A stretch of 64,000 bases of DNA from Limonium bicolor (Eukaryota > Streptophyta > Magnoliopsida > Caryophyllales > Plumbaginaceae). A program made the translations under genes and the position numbers. Shown here one piece after another: positions 43,984-56,800 of the stretch. The notes below the pieces were generated by a model that was not told where the DNA came from, searched no databases, and worked only from the letters and a program-made list of their open reading frames with translations. The stretch lies in NCBI GenBank assembly GCA_023374045.1, contig CM041776.1, positions 317,242,722 through 317,306,721 of the forward strand. The letters are read 5' to 3'. How positions within the stretch are numbered: position 1 is the stretch's first letter; each line of letters begins with the position of its first letter.

Positions 43984-46194
43984 AAATCAATCACGTGATG
44001 GGAAATGTTGAAAGTCACAAGCTCAAAATGAGCAAGGTCATATGTCACCAGTCAAAGTGTATTGAGGAAAGGAAATCTCATTCCCTAGTATGGGGTGAGA
44101 ATCAAGATAGAGAATTTTAGCGTAATCTCGTCTCTTTCCTAAAAAATAGGAAAAACTGACTAAACAAATAGCAATTACCCAAAACAAAAGTCCCCTAAAT
44201 ATATATAAGTATCCAGTTTGCTCCTAAGATGGATTGAAATAGTCCCTTGTTTTTGTTACAAAGCCAGTATTTTTCAACTAAAATCATTGGTCATTTGATT
44301 ACAATCACAGGCGTCCAATGCATGCATGTTTTCTGCAAAGTTGTGCTGCACTTGTGATGCTCCTTTTTTTTTTTTTGTCTTTTCGATCTGTTGGTATTGC
44401 TGGGCCAGTTACAGCGAAAAAGTGCGCAGTTCACGAGCTCGCTAAGCTTACCAATGGAGCGTTGCGGTTCAAATTTTTCTTCTTACACTTAAAAATACAG
44501 ATGCTGAAGCCGTGGTCTCGGCATCCGTCCCGAGCTAATAGCATTTAGACAATGTTTGGGCGTTCACCCATTGGTTAAATTAGATAAACTATTTTATTAT
44601 CTATATTGTCTAGTTTTTGGACTTATTTTCTTTTATATAGTGTGTAGCTCAATTTTTAATAATATAGTCATAAATTTACATTCACTTTTTTGGAATTAGT
44701 TACTAAAGTTTAATAAAACAAAGATTTTGACAACATTTATAATATAGAATATTTAATTATGACAATAATTATGACCGTATTATTAAAAGAAACAAGAAAC
44801 TTTTAAAGTTTCACCCCTTTATAAATTTAATTAAAAGACAGATATGAAATATTCAATTAAAATTTAAAGTATACCTTCTTTTACAATTTAGAAAATGCAC
44901 TTTGACATCACAACAAAAAATTGATGTATAAGGAATCATATTTTATATGAAGGAAAAAATGACCATCTTAAATTTGGTCCATATTGTTTAATAAAAAACT
45001 TCTCGCGGTTTACTTTTACTTTATTTAAAAAAAAGATCGCTGTTTTTCATGCTTTAAAGTATGGAAAAAGAAGACAACCGTGTTAATCTTTTTTCCATCC
45101 TTAGCACCAAAAAAAAAAATCCACCGGTTAACTATCAACTATCACTTGATTCATCTATCCTCTTAAATTTTATCTTGAATATTTTAAATAGATTATAGAA
45201 TATATGGACGGTTTATTTGCATATTTATAATATTTTTTGGTGTCTAATTATAATTACTTGAAAATTTCTTTGGATTTTATCAATGACTTTCATACAACAT
45301 TCTAGGCGTCTTAGTGTTATTTTTTTATATTAAGTCAAAATATATACGTTTTATGAATCGGATAATAAATGGATAATGTTAGATAATAGATAAAAAAATT
45401 ATTACTAAAATCTGACTTGACTCATGATCCAATTGTTACTCAATTTTCAAACCATTTAGGGGTGTTTGTTTTTGACCAATCAGGAAAATGAATTGAAACA
45501 ATTTAGTTTTCTAATATTTATTTTGACATTTTTCCTAACTCCTAATTAAAGGAAAGAGGAAGGGATTAACCTAAGTCTTCATAACTTGATTCTTCACTAC
45601 CCACGGGAAAATGAGATTCCCTCTCCCAGTAATCTATGTGTGATTGGTGGCTAACTCAAGATGCTTCGATTGGTGAGTCTACAAAGTATCCCAACTTGAT
45701 CAAGATGTACTTTAGCTCAATATGTGAGATGTGTTGCGAAAACAGTATCAAAGTCCAGCGAGTCCTCTAACAAATCCAATAAGTCTTCTCTCTTTCTAGT
45801 GACTTTTCTTTCAAAGTATGAAAGTTTGGTGTGGAAAAGCACAAATGAACCTGCAAAAATGAGCATCGTTTTGAAGTGAATTTGTATAGGCATCCGTTGG
45901 AGTCTGTTTGTAAAATATCAACCCATGACATCCCATAGGCGTGAAAAGCGGGCCAGACTCTCCTTAGGTAAGGTTTGCACCTTGGTCCTTAATTTTTACC
46001 CCGACTATTGAGTCAGTGGGCGAGTGTCAATGTTCACCCGAATTTTTAGCGGTTGCCACAATTGTTTTAGTCAGATCGACTCTGAATGTTTGATGGACTC
46101 GATCTGGCATAAAACTTCAGATAGTATTTATGTGATTTGTTAATTATTATCATGTTCATTTCTTCAATTTAACTTGTTTTTATCTAGTTTTGTA
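43984..46194. other. AT-rich intergenic stretch
   Basis: No coding frame with resemblance to a family. The + frame 44318-44548 has a hydrophobic start but no domain. Parts around 44900-45060 look like decayed MITE DNA, but no ends could be placed. Confidence 0.5.
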
Positions 46195-46423
46195 CTTCCT
46201 CCATTCAAAAATATCTGTCATTTTAGAAGTTTGCACAGTTATTAAGGAAAATAGAATAATGACGCATGTATCCCTACTTTTTACTTTCCATCTAGATAAT
46301 AATTATTTTTGTGTTGAATAGTAGGGTTAAAAGTGGAAAACAGTGTGTCAAAAAGCTAGAATGACACATATTTTTGAACAAGAATCACATCCTAAAACGA
46401 CAAATATTAATTAACGGATGGAG
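46195..46423. mobile_element. Stowaway-like MITE
   Basis: Left end CTTCCTCCATTCAAAAATAT and right end ATTAACGGATGGAG are inverted forms of the plant Stowaway terminus. The arms share TGTCATTTTAG- and CTAAAACGACA-like inner segments. TA dinucleotides flank it at 46193-46194 and 46424-46425. The length of 229 bp and lack of coding capacity fit the class. Confidence 0.8.
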
Positions 46424-46425
46424 TA

Positions 46426-46999
46426 TTTCATTGGTATTATTACACAACTTTTTTACGCATGAGAATAACTTAGCAAGGAGCAAAGTAGACAAATATTACG
46501 AGCGTGTGGGAACAAACATAACCAAAATCAAAGCTAAAATGAGAAGATAAAACATAAAAATCATTTTGGTGACTTCTGAGTCACGTCTGGGTATATGTCA
46601 GGGTGAGGGGACTCTGCCAAACCCTTGTATAAAGTTTCTGGTGAATTTCAGGATGTGTCCGGGTAAACAAACCTGAAATACCCTAAACATTAATCACTTT
46701 GAATTAATAATGATTTAATTAAATGGAGAAGATTAATCAAGGGTCATTCATTAAATTATAAAGACTAATGAACCCTAATTCATCAAGGAATTGTATAAGT
46801 TTTAACATACATACATATATATATATATAGTTCAAAATGGGCACTAAATCCACATGAAATAATGGACTAGAGAGGGAACATTTATAACGAGAAATCAACT
46901 CCTAAAGCTAATGTAACAAGTAACACATCAATACATGATTTAAGACACAAATCGTGAGAGAAGATTATGTACCATATTTTATATAGTCAAAATAATTTA
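46426..46999. other. stretch without recognisable gene
   Basis: Contains an (AT)n microsatellite at about 46811-46830 and no coding frame. 46991-46999 is the left target duplication of the next element. Confidence 0.5.
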
Positions 47000-48570
47000 G
47001 GCAAACTTCATAAGATACCACTAAAAAGTTTGTTAATTCACAAAAGACTACCGTTTTTAAAAAAGTTTTCCAGATACCACAAAAAATAAATTTATTCACT
47101 AGATACCACAAATTACGAACCCAAAACATTTTAAGACCAAAATACCCCTACTTGTTAATAAACATAGTTCACAGGATACCATATAAATATTATTCATTCA
47201 TAAAATACCACAAAAGTTAATAAAATATATATTAAGAACAGTAAAAAATAATAAAAGTTTAAGTTTATCATTTTATTTGATAAAATTTTATAAAATATAA
47301 AAACCATACAATTAATCAAAAATTTTTGAAAATTATGTTTATAATATCATTTTATATAATTTAATTCAAAACAAAAAATATTAAACATATTTTTAAAAAG
47401 TAAGTAGCAAAATCAACTTCTTTTTATATATGGGTTAAACATATATATAGAGTGATATTACAATTTTTTGCATTTTTGAATTAAACATATATATAAAGTG
47501 ATATTATAAAAAATATATATACTATATACAAGCTAAATAATTTGACAAAAAATAAAATAAAACAACAGTTATGAGTATAATAGTCTAACACTCTTTATAA
47601 TATCATTTTATATATTTTAATTCAAAACAAAAATTTTAAACATATTTTTTAAAAGTAAGTAGCAAAATTAACTTCTTTTTATATATGGGTTAAACATAAA
47701 TATAAAGTGATACAACAATTTTTGTCGTATTTTTGAATTAAACATATATATAAAGTGATATTATAAAAAAAGTATTATATACTATATACAAGCTAAATAA
47801 TTTGACAAAAAAATAAAACAATAGTTATGAGTATAATAGTCTAACATTTTTTTATAATATCATTTTATATATTTTAATTTAAAACAAAAATTATTAAATA
47901 TATTTTTAAAAAGTAAGTAGGAAAAATAACTTTCTCTTATATATGGGTTGAAATTGCAAAAAAATATAAATACCATATATAACAAAAGAACCTTTAAAGA
48001 ATTATAAAAAGTATAATATATTAGAGATGCTACAAACTTGATTTAAAATAGATAAAAGCAGTAGTATAATGGTTGTTTAATTTTTTGTAATTTACTATAT
48101 ATATATATAATACTATTTTACATTACTAAAAATACTTTGAGTAAAATTATTATAAAAATTTTGAGTTATCATTCCCTTAATTTGTTTTTTTATTTTAATT
48201 TAGTTTTTTAGCTTTTTAATAATATATACATATTATTTTTTTATATTTTTCAAAAAAATTAATTAATTGTGTGGTTTTTTTATTTTATCAAATTTTATCA
48301 AATAAAATGATAAACTTAAATTTTTATTATTTTTTTACTGTTCGTAATATATATTTTATTATTTTTTGTGGTATTTTGTGAATTAATAATATTTGTGTGG
48401 TATCATGTGAACTATGTTTATTAATATTTTGGTCTTAAAATGTTCTGGGTTCGTAATTTGTGGAATCTGGTGAATTAAATTTATGTCTTGTGGTATCTGG
48501 AAAACTTTTTTAAAAACGATGGTCTTTTATGAATTTACAAACTTTTTAATGGTATCCTGTGAATTTTCCC
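47000..48570. mobile_element. Mutator-like foldback element with exact 9-bp target duplication
   Basis: The left end GGCAAACTTCATAAGATACC and the right end GGTATCCTGTGAATTTTCCC are inverted matches; the right terminus keeps the GGGAAAATTC form. The 9-bp duplication AATAATTTA flanks it exactly (46991-46999 and 48571-48579). Inverted arms of about 340 bp carry repeated AGATACCAC blocks, and the whole 1571-bp element is non-coding. The interior includes a 257-bp tandem repeat. Confidence 0.88.
47341..47940. repeat. 257-bp tandem repeat, about 2.3 copies, inside the foldback element
   Basis: ATAATATCATTTTATAT starts copies at 47341, 47597 and 47854, a period of 256-257 bp. Each copy contains AAGTAAGTAG, TATATATGGGTT and (in the first two) AAGCTAAATAATTTGAC. 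It is AT-rich and codes for nothing. Confidence 0.85.
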
Positions 48571-48687
48571 AATAATTTATGAGTGCAATAGCCACTTAGA
48601 GATACACTAATGGACAAGGTAACAACATGTGTTATAAACCTAACACATGAAATAAGTCCAAAATGTACAACATTGAAGTCATATATT

Positions 48688-49107
48688 CAGGGACGTCTCT
48701 GTCGTTCGAGGGGCTCTGTGCTAAATGGTTTAAATAAGACCCTATGTAAATTAATTTTAACATAAAATATTTAGTTTAGTTGCATGTGTCACCGTTTTAT
48801 ACTTATAATTTAAATTCTATAACATTGTTAAATCTAAAAAAATATAGATAAACTACTGCTACAGTCTAAAAAGGTACCCTATTACTTTAAAAGTCGTTAT
48901 TTTTTAAGTATTTTTTGCCAAGAGAAAAACAATTATTTGGTACCCATAAAATAAATTATTTACTTATTTATTTTTTAAATATAAATAATTTTAAAATATA
49001 ATTTATTGTTGATAATTTGAAAAATATTTATATATAAAAAATAGAAATCCTAAAATATGGGGGCCCTGTTCCAATACACCGCTTGATATTGCTGATAACC
49101 GCCCCTG
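48688..49107. mobile_element. non-autonomous hAT-like element with 8-bp target duplication
   Basis: Starts CAGGGACG and ends CGCCCCTG, short imperfect inverted ends of hAT type. The 8-bp direct duplication CATATATT flanks it exactly (48680-48687 and 49108-49115). 420 bp, AT-rich, with no coding capacity. The 8-bp duplication separates it from the 9-bp foldback elements in the neighbourhood. Confidence 0.82.
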
Positions 49108-49115
49108 CATATATT

Positions 49116-51850
49116 AAAAACACACTAAAAGACCATATTGCCCCTCCTTGGAATATTGTGGCCGGTTTTCATAAGGTCAAAGAAGAGACCAAATTTAACT
49201 TGATAACTTGGAGATTTTTTTAAGGAAGGACATAGTCATCACTTTCATTTTCCACCTTTCATACTTCACCCTTAAGTAAAAACTAACTCATCTTTGCTCC
49301 GTCCTCTCTCTTCACTGTCGCCGACAAACATTCTTCTTCTTCCTTGATCTTCATCTTCTTCCTCTTGTGTTCTTCAAGAACTCAACCATGAAATCAATGG
49401 TAGAGTGAGCTCCTTTCACCCTTTCCACTTAAATCTTCCCCCTTCTTCATCTACAAGCCAAGGAGAACCTAGATCCACTTTTATTGTGACCCAAAACTGA
49501 AATTCCAACAATTTTTGGATGCAAGAACTCAGCTACAACACAAGAAAGAAGCCAAGATAGGTTTCTACATGTGTTTTAAGCTTTAAGCCCTCCTTTTCTT
49601 TGTTTATGGATGAAAATGAGAGTTTATTCTAACCATTTTCTCCACTTATTTCCTACATAAAATGTGTTCTTCATCAACCCTCATGGATGACCGAAATTAG
49701 CTTGGAGCTCTACCTAAGGTAAATCCTTCAAATTAGGGTTTTAAGAGTTTAAATCATGTTCAAATCTTATATCTACACATGAACTCACTTTTCACATATT
49801 TTCCTAGTGTGACCGAAACTTTGGAAGAGGAAAAGAAAATTTTGTGAGCAAGAAGGTAAAATCTCACTCTTAAAACCTGTTTGTGTGCTTTAAGGCCTTA
49901 GATCTCCTTTGGTTCTGTTATGGTGTCATAAGACCCTAAATTTGTCCTTCATTATCTTCTTATTAACATGGCCAAAATGGATTTTCAAAACCCCCTTGGT
50001 GTTGGCCAAAATCCAAAGGGAAAACAAGTAGGGAAAATCTACTTCAAGAAGGGTAAGCCTCTAAACTAAGCCTTATAGCTTATGGACTGCCATTTGAGCT
50101 TAAGAGTAAAACAAGTATCTAATCTTAACTCTTATGTTTAACTAGTGCTGAGAGTTGGAGGAGAAAATAACGCTTGGGAGCTTAGAATTAATATTTGTAC
50201 CTTAATGCTCATTTTATGCTTTAAAGTTGTTCTATGTTGAGAACTGAACATGGCCAAGATTTAACTGTTACAAATGGGTTAATTGAACCTAAGGATGAAT
50301 ATAAACATATATTATAACAATTAGTTAAGCTAAGTAATGATATAAGAGCTTGATGTCACTTTTATAAAGTTTAGGGGGCCAAAATGTAAATGAAAGTTTG
50401 GAATATTGGCAGTGATTAAGCCGTGAGAAAACTTTGAGTTATGGACATTTTGATGTATTTTAAGTTTATATTATGGTTTGTGTAATAGCCAAATGTTTAG
50501 GCTTGTTTTATAAGCTTTATGATATATTATATGCTTTAAAACAACAGGTTTATGACATTAAAATAAACTATGCAAAAATCTGGGTTTATAAGAGTTGTTT
50601 GGGTGGAATTAACACACGTTGAAAATTGGTAGACTTTAGGAAGTGTTTGGTTAAGCTTAAGGACTTTAAATGACTTTAGAAGTTTATTTAATGGTTTAGT
50701 GATCATATGATCATATGGTTAAGTTAAAAGCTTCAAAGAAATAAAATTGGGAGTGTTGGGCAGTAATAAGGCCGAGAGTTTGGGGTGAGTTGGTAAATAA
50801 TGGAAATTACATGTTTAAATGAAGTTTAAGAGTCATTTGTAAAGTTTGGAAAACTTTGGGGGCCATTTGGTAATTTTGGAAAACTTGGGATAATGGATAA
50901 TAAATAGGTCGAGAATTTGGGTATTAAATTGGTTAGGAATAAAAATTAGAAGTTTGGTGTAAGGAGTAAAATGAAAACCCTAGGGAAGTTTAGGGGTCAA
51001 TTCATAATTATGGAAAAATGTAGAGGATAATAGAGTAAACTTGGTCAAACCTATTTGGAATTAGAGTGTTGACCAAAATTGGGAAATAAATGTTGAAACT
51101 AGAAATTTAATAAGAATTATAGTATAATTGTAAAGATTATAAAACTTATGGGGTAAAACCATAAATATGGGAAATTTATATAAAGGCCGAAAATGACATT
51201 GTGGTATGTTTGGGAATTTCTTAAACTTAAGGGAGAAGTTTGGGATTAATTCAAGTGAGAATTAAAATTAAAGGATAATCGAATTAGTGGTAAATTGCAA
51301 AGATTATAAAAGATATGGGGCTATCCATAAATTAAGGAAAAAAACTGGGAAGAATTCGAAATGGGGCGTTAAAGGTTGTTTGGTATTTGGAAGAAATAGA
51401 AAGCGGAACTTAGAAATAATAAGTGAGAAATGAAAACTATAAGGTATAATTGTATAAGGAATTAAATTGTAAACTTTGGATAACATTTGGGGTATTAATG
51501 CGGGTTTCTATCAACATGAGATTATGAGATAGAAACCTAGACCAAAAGTACTAAATCAATTGAATTTATCAACATGTGATTCTAAGAAAGATTTCATTGC
51601 AACTTAGGAGAAACTTTTGTTTAACGCTATCGATTGACTGAGTACTTGAATGATCCCTCAGGTTCCGACTCAATTGGTTAGGATTTGTATGACCATGATG
51701 TGGCTATTAGTTAATTAAGTGTTCATGTTTTTTAGCTCTGAGTACATGAATCGACAATTAGTGATTAGGGTGAAAAGGGCAAAGATCCATCCCGAGGTAC
51801 ATTTATCTTAGTTAGTTTTCTTAGTGTTATCGCCCTTTTTTTTCCATATA
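49116..51850 (+). other. long C-poor non-coding stretch, LTR- or intron-like
   Basis: 49300-49480 is CT-rich like a plant leader sequence. From about 50100 to 51500 cytosine is very scarce on the + strand while guanine stays frequent. Lines such as TTTGGGGGCCATTTGGTAAT and AAGTTTAGGGGTCAATTCAT recur in diverged form. No open frame above 60 codons runs with the + strand. The picture resembles a large LTR or untranslated part of a retroelement read on the + strand, but I cannot place its borders. Confidence 0.35.
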
Positions 51851-53262
51851 TCTCACAAAAACAACAAAACCTCAAAATTTACTACCTAGTAATTAGCTAG
51901 ATCGACTTTAAATCCTTGCAGAATGACAAACACACCCACTCATTCGTGTTACCCTCATCTCACCACAATAATACCCCATACAAAATCCCTCTCATCACAA
52001 CCCTTGTAATGTATTTTCTTTGTCTCTGTGTATTAGTATTCATTGGTCGCTTTTGTTGATCAACTCGATCGTTGCAGTTGATCCACTCGATCTGTGTGCA
52101 GATTTAGCCATCATCATTAAAACCTAAAAAATTTCAACACACTTTAACTCTTGGTCAATAATTGTTGACCGGTAATCGATGGTTGTTGACCGATTATTGA
52201 GGATTGTTGACTACTGATTCATTTTTTTATCACCGTACAAATAAACATATAGAAGAATCAAAGTGTATTATTTCCGGTCCACTTTATGTTCTTTCTTTCT
52301 TCATTTCATTTTGTTTCAGAAATTCAAACCAACACCCTTTATATTTTAGTTTCACAAATCTGTTTATTTAAATCGGGACCGAGTATAACACTTAGCAACT
52401 TAATATTATCATCCTAGCTGTGTTTCTTGAGGGGCGGAAGAATAACATTCATTTAATTTTGACTTTGTTGTGGTATTTAGTTTTCATTTAAAAGCCTTTC
52501 AATTTCCGTTTGAAAACCGAGTTACAACAATAATTAAATAGAGAAAGATAACATTCATTACTATGTAATTACTAAAACGGCATACGATTACCTATCCAAA
52601 ATAATTACAAAGCATAAACATTACTATTTATTAAGATCAAATCGATTGTAATTATAAATTTATTAAGAATCTAAATACAGATAATATATTATTTTATTTT
52701 ATAAAATTTAACACTCTATATGATGAGTCACTCAATTTTTTTCTTCTGAAAACGGATAGCGATCTAATTTAACATACGAGGAAAATGTGATAATTAAATT
52801 TACAAAATAATTAAAGTTCCATATATAAATTCACATATAAGTATTTTAAAATAAACTAGTTTATGATCATAATTGTCAAACCTGTTTTAAAAATAAATTT
52901 ATAGTTTATTATTAGCTGGTTGTCACAATAATATTTATGATCACAGTTGTCAAATCTATTTTAGAAATAAATTAATAGTTTATTATTATCTGGTCGTAAC
53001 AACTCACATTTTATAATTGTAAATATCAATTTTAAAAAGAGAAATTTAGCCACTTGTGTTAAACTAATAAAACTCACTTTTTTTCAATAAAATTATTTAT
53101 TGTATCTTATAAATAGTGGATCCACACAAAAATTAATGATAAATAATAATGTATACTTATTAAATAAAATAAAATAAATCAGCACTAATACTATCGTAAT
53201 AAATATTCATTATTATATTAGATTGTAATAAAAAAAATTATGAACAGAGGATTGTTAATAAG
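51851..53262. other. AT-rich stretch with small direct repeats
   Basis: Three TTGTTGAC units at exact 21-bp spacing lie at 52162-52211. A direct repeat of about 74 bp lies at 52861-52934 and 52935-53008 (TTATGATCAYARTTGTCAAA in both). No gene is seen. The final bases before 53263 carry the target site of the copia element. Confidence 0.6.
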
Positions 53263-53521
53263 TGTGAGAAAGCAAGAGAAAGAAGAAAACTGAATTTATG
53301 TATTATTGATTTTTGGGGGAGAATTATTCGGTCTATACAGTGATGAGTGTGGTCGTATATATACGAGGAGTATACTGAACCGTTGAAAGAGAAAAATTAC
53401 ATATCCCCCCTTTTCCTAAGTACAAACTATCAGCATAATAAATATACAGATATATACCTAGATACTAACTTATTACAACAATATAAGCTTGATAACTCAT
53501 ATCAACATTAGTATCCTAACA
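53263..53521 (-). mobile_element. 3' LTR of the copia element 53263-58492
   Basis: 259 bp, from TGTGAGAAAGC to GTATCCTAACA on the + strand, so it starts TGTTAGGATAC on the minus strand. The purine run GAGTGGGAG (minus strand, 53522-53530) directly precedes it. It aligns end to end with the LTR at 58234-58492, with about 26 differences by hand count. Confidence 0.93.
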
Positions 53522-53530
53522 CTCCCACTC
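53522..53530 (-). other. polypurine tract of the second copia element
   Basis: Reads GAGTGGGAG on the minus strand, directly before the 3' LTR start. Confidence 0.75.
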
Positions 53531-53842
53531 AAGATGGAACTCGTCGTGTTGAGTTCTGTCTTGCAGCAGATAAAGCCCGATCTGTTTCAGCATCTCTTTG
53601 TAGTTTCTTCCTGGAAGTGTCTTGGTCAAAAAATCTACAATTTGATTCTGTGTAGAGACATGATGTATGTCAATTGAACCTACTTGAATCATTTGCCTAA
53701 CAAAATGTATATCTATTTCTATGTGTATCGTTCTTTGGTGTGCAACAGGATTTTTTGCAGTGTATAATGCTGACCTGTTATCACACTTCAGATGTATGGG
53801 ATTAATGTTACGAACTCCTAGCTGGTTAATCAGTATACTGAG

Positions 53843-56800
53843 TCATGCTAATTCGGCAGCAACTACCTTCATAGCTCTATACTCAGCTTCAGCTGAGGAC
53901 AATGAGACACATCCCTGTTTTTTCGATTTCCAGGAAATGGGAGAACCACAAAGGGAAATGGGAGAACCACAAAGGAAAATATAATAACGTGAAATAGATT
54001 TTCTAGTGATTGGGCAGCTTGCCCAATCACTATCACAATAGGCAGTAAGGGTATAGTCTATTTTGTTATTAAGGAGAATGCCATAATTCAAGGTTCCCCT
54101 AATGTATATTAAGGTGTGAATAGCAGTGGACATATGTAGTTCTATAGGTTGCTAAAGAAATTGACTCAGCAACTAGGCTGTGAAGGCTAGGTCTGGTCTT
54201 GTGTGAGTGAGAAAATTTATTTTTTCAACTAGACTCATATAAAGAGTAGGATTTTCTAGGGGTTTACCTTCATTAGGCTTCAGTTTTATTTCAAATGAAA
54301 AACATCATACTCATATAGAAGTTCCAAACAAAACTTCCTTTGGGATATGATCATGCCCTTGTCATGGTCGAGGAATTCCATACCAAGGAAAAAATTAAGG
54401 TCTCCTGAATCTTTTATGCATAATTCCTTATCTAGCTCTGTTTTAACCATGTTAATTTCATTCAAATCATCACCTAGCAGTAAAAGATCATCGACATAGA
54501 TAGCTAAGAAAGTGTTTTTCTTGTTTGAAAGTTTAAAGAACAAGGAGTGATCATTTTCAAATTGATGATAGCCTATAAACTTAAGGAAATCACTAAGTTT
54601 GGCAATTCACTGCCTTGAGGTCTGTTTAAGGCCATATAAGGGTTTCCTAAGTCTATAAGCATTAACTTGGTTGTCTGTTTTCAGACCCTTAGGTAGTTGC
54701 ATGTAGATTTCTTCATGGAGATCCCCATGAATGAAAGCATTATTTACATCAAGTTGGCTAAAATACCAACCCTTTTTGACTGAAATAGCAATTAAAGTCC
54801 TGATTGTAGTCATTCTGACTACAAGAGAGAATGTCTCAGTATAATCAAGCCTATTGCGTTGACTAAAGCCTTTTGCTACAAGCCTTGCCTTATACCTTTC
54901 TTTAGAACCATATGCGTTCAGTTTTACCTTATAAATCCACCTACAACCTATGGCCTTTTTGTTTCTAGGTAGCTTAACCAAGTCCCAAGTGTTGTTTTTT
55001 ATGAGAGCAGAAATATCTTTGTTCATTGCCTCTGTCTAGTGACTATTTAAACAGGCTTGTTCATATGTTTTTGGTTCTTGGAATTGAAAGAGTTTATTGA
55101 TGTTTTCTTTGTTTCTGATTGTAGAGAAGTTGAAAGAAGCAGAAAAGGGTTTCATCGGTAAGGGATAAATTTTATGTGGTGGAGAATGGAAAGTTGGGGT
55201 TGTTATTTCTTATCATTCTCTCAGAAATGATTTATGTGAAAGAATCTTGATCAACTGTATTTGTATACACATAATAATCATTTAAGTGAGTTGGGGTTTG
55301 TTTTAAGCGTGAGGACCTTCTTAGTCCCATCTCCTGATTGGTTTGATCTACTTCATTTGGATTCTCAGAATTCTGAAGTTCCTGATTTTAAAGAAGTGAG
55401 GGAATTTCAGTTTGAGTTTCATTTTGCGTTTCTGGTGAAGATAGAGGATCATAGTTATGTGTGACAGATTCCTTTTCAATAGTATAATGTCTTGTCTGTT
55501 CAAGTATAACAAAATGTTCTTCTGTTTGATTGCTAATATGCTGTAAAGGTAAATATGTTATGTCATCTGATGGACTTTATGACAAGTTCTTTTGGAAGGG
55601 GAAAATAGTTTCATGAAAAGTCACTTCTCGTGAAACTAAAACTTTGTTATCAGATAATCTAAGAAGTTTGTGCTCTTTTTGATTTATAGCAGGGCCTAAA
55701 TAGGCACAGGGAGATGATTTAGGATTGAACAATCCTCCAGCATTTCCCAGATTCAACACATAGCATAGGCAACCAAAAGTTCTGAAGTAATCATATTCTG
55801 GTAGTTTGTTATGAAGACATTCATAAGGAGTCTTACCTTGTAGTGAAGAACTAGGAAGTGTGTTTATTATATGTGTAGCATATAGAATAGACTCCCCCCA
55901 AAACTCTATTGGAAGATGTGATTTAAAGAAAATTGCACATGAGGTTTCCATAAGATATCAGTGTTTTCTTTCAACTATACCATTCTGCTGTGGAGAATAT
56001 GGGCATGAAGTTTGGTGAATGATCCTTAAACTATCGAAATATGTTTTTCCTTCGTTAGAAGTGCCTAACTTAAATGCATTATCTAATCTAATCATTTTAA
56101 TATGTTTACTGAATTGTCTTTCTGTTGTGGCAAAAGTATTTAATAAATTGAAAAGCTTTTGATTTTGAGTGTAAAAGTTTGACCCACAATGCTCTAGACT
56201 TATCATCCACAATGCTTATAAAATATCTTTCATCATCATAGGCCAACGCATTAAATGGACCACAGATGTCTGCATGAATTAAATCAAAACAGTCTTTGCT
56301 AATTGAATAAGATCTTGTGTGGGGCAGTTTGTGAGCTTTTGCTTTGTGACAAGGGTGACAAACAAAATCTGTGGGTATGTCTTTTCCTTTTATGAGGTGA
56401 AGTTTTAATAATTTCTCTAAGGGTGCGTGACCTAATCTATCATGCCAAATGCGGACATTAACACTATTGACAAGCTGTAAACAAGAATCATGTTTGTTTG
56501 GAGAAACATAGTTTTTATTCAAAGCACATTATTTATCAATTACAGAGTATAAACGATCACAGTCAAGCACATATAGACCATTGTGTAGAACACCAAACAT
56601 CAAGTTTAACCTAGATTCAAGGTCCTGCAAAATGCGTTCATTATGAAAGATAAGTGCACATGCATTAAACTGTTTAAGAAGTTGTCTAATAGATAAGAGG
56701 TTAAATCTAAACACATCCACATGCAGAACATTATCAATTATCAATTTATCAGCAATTCTAACACTTCCAATACCTTGTATAACCCCAGTGTGACCATCTG

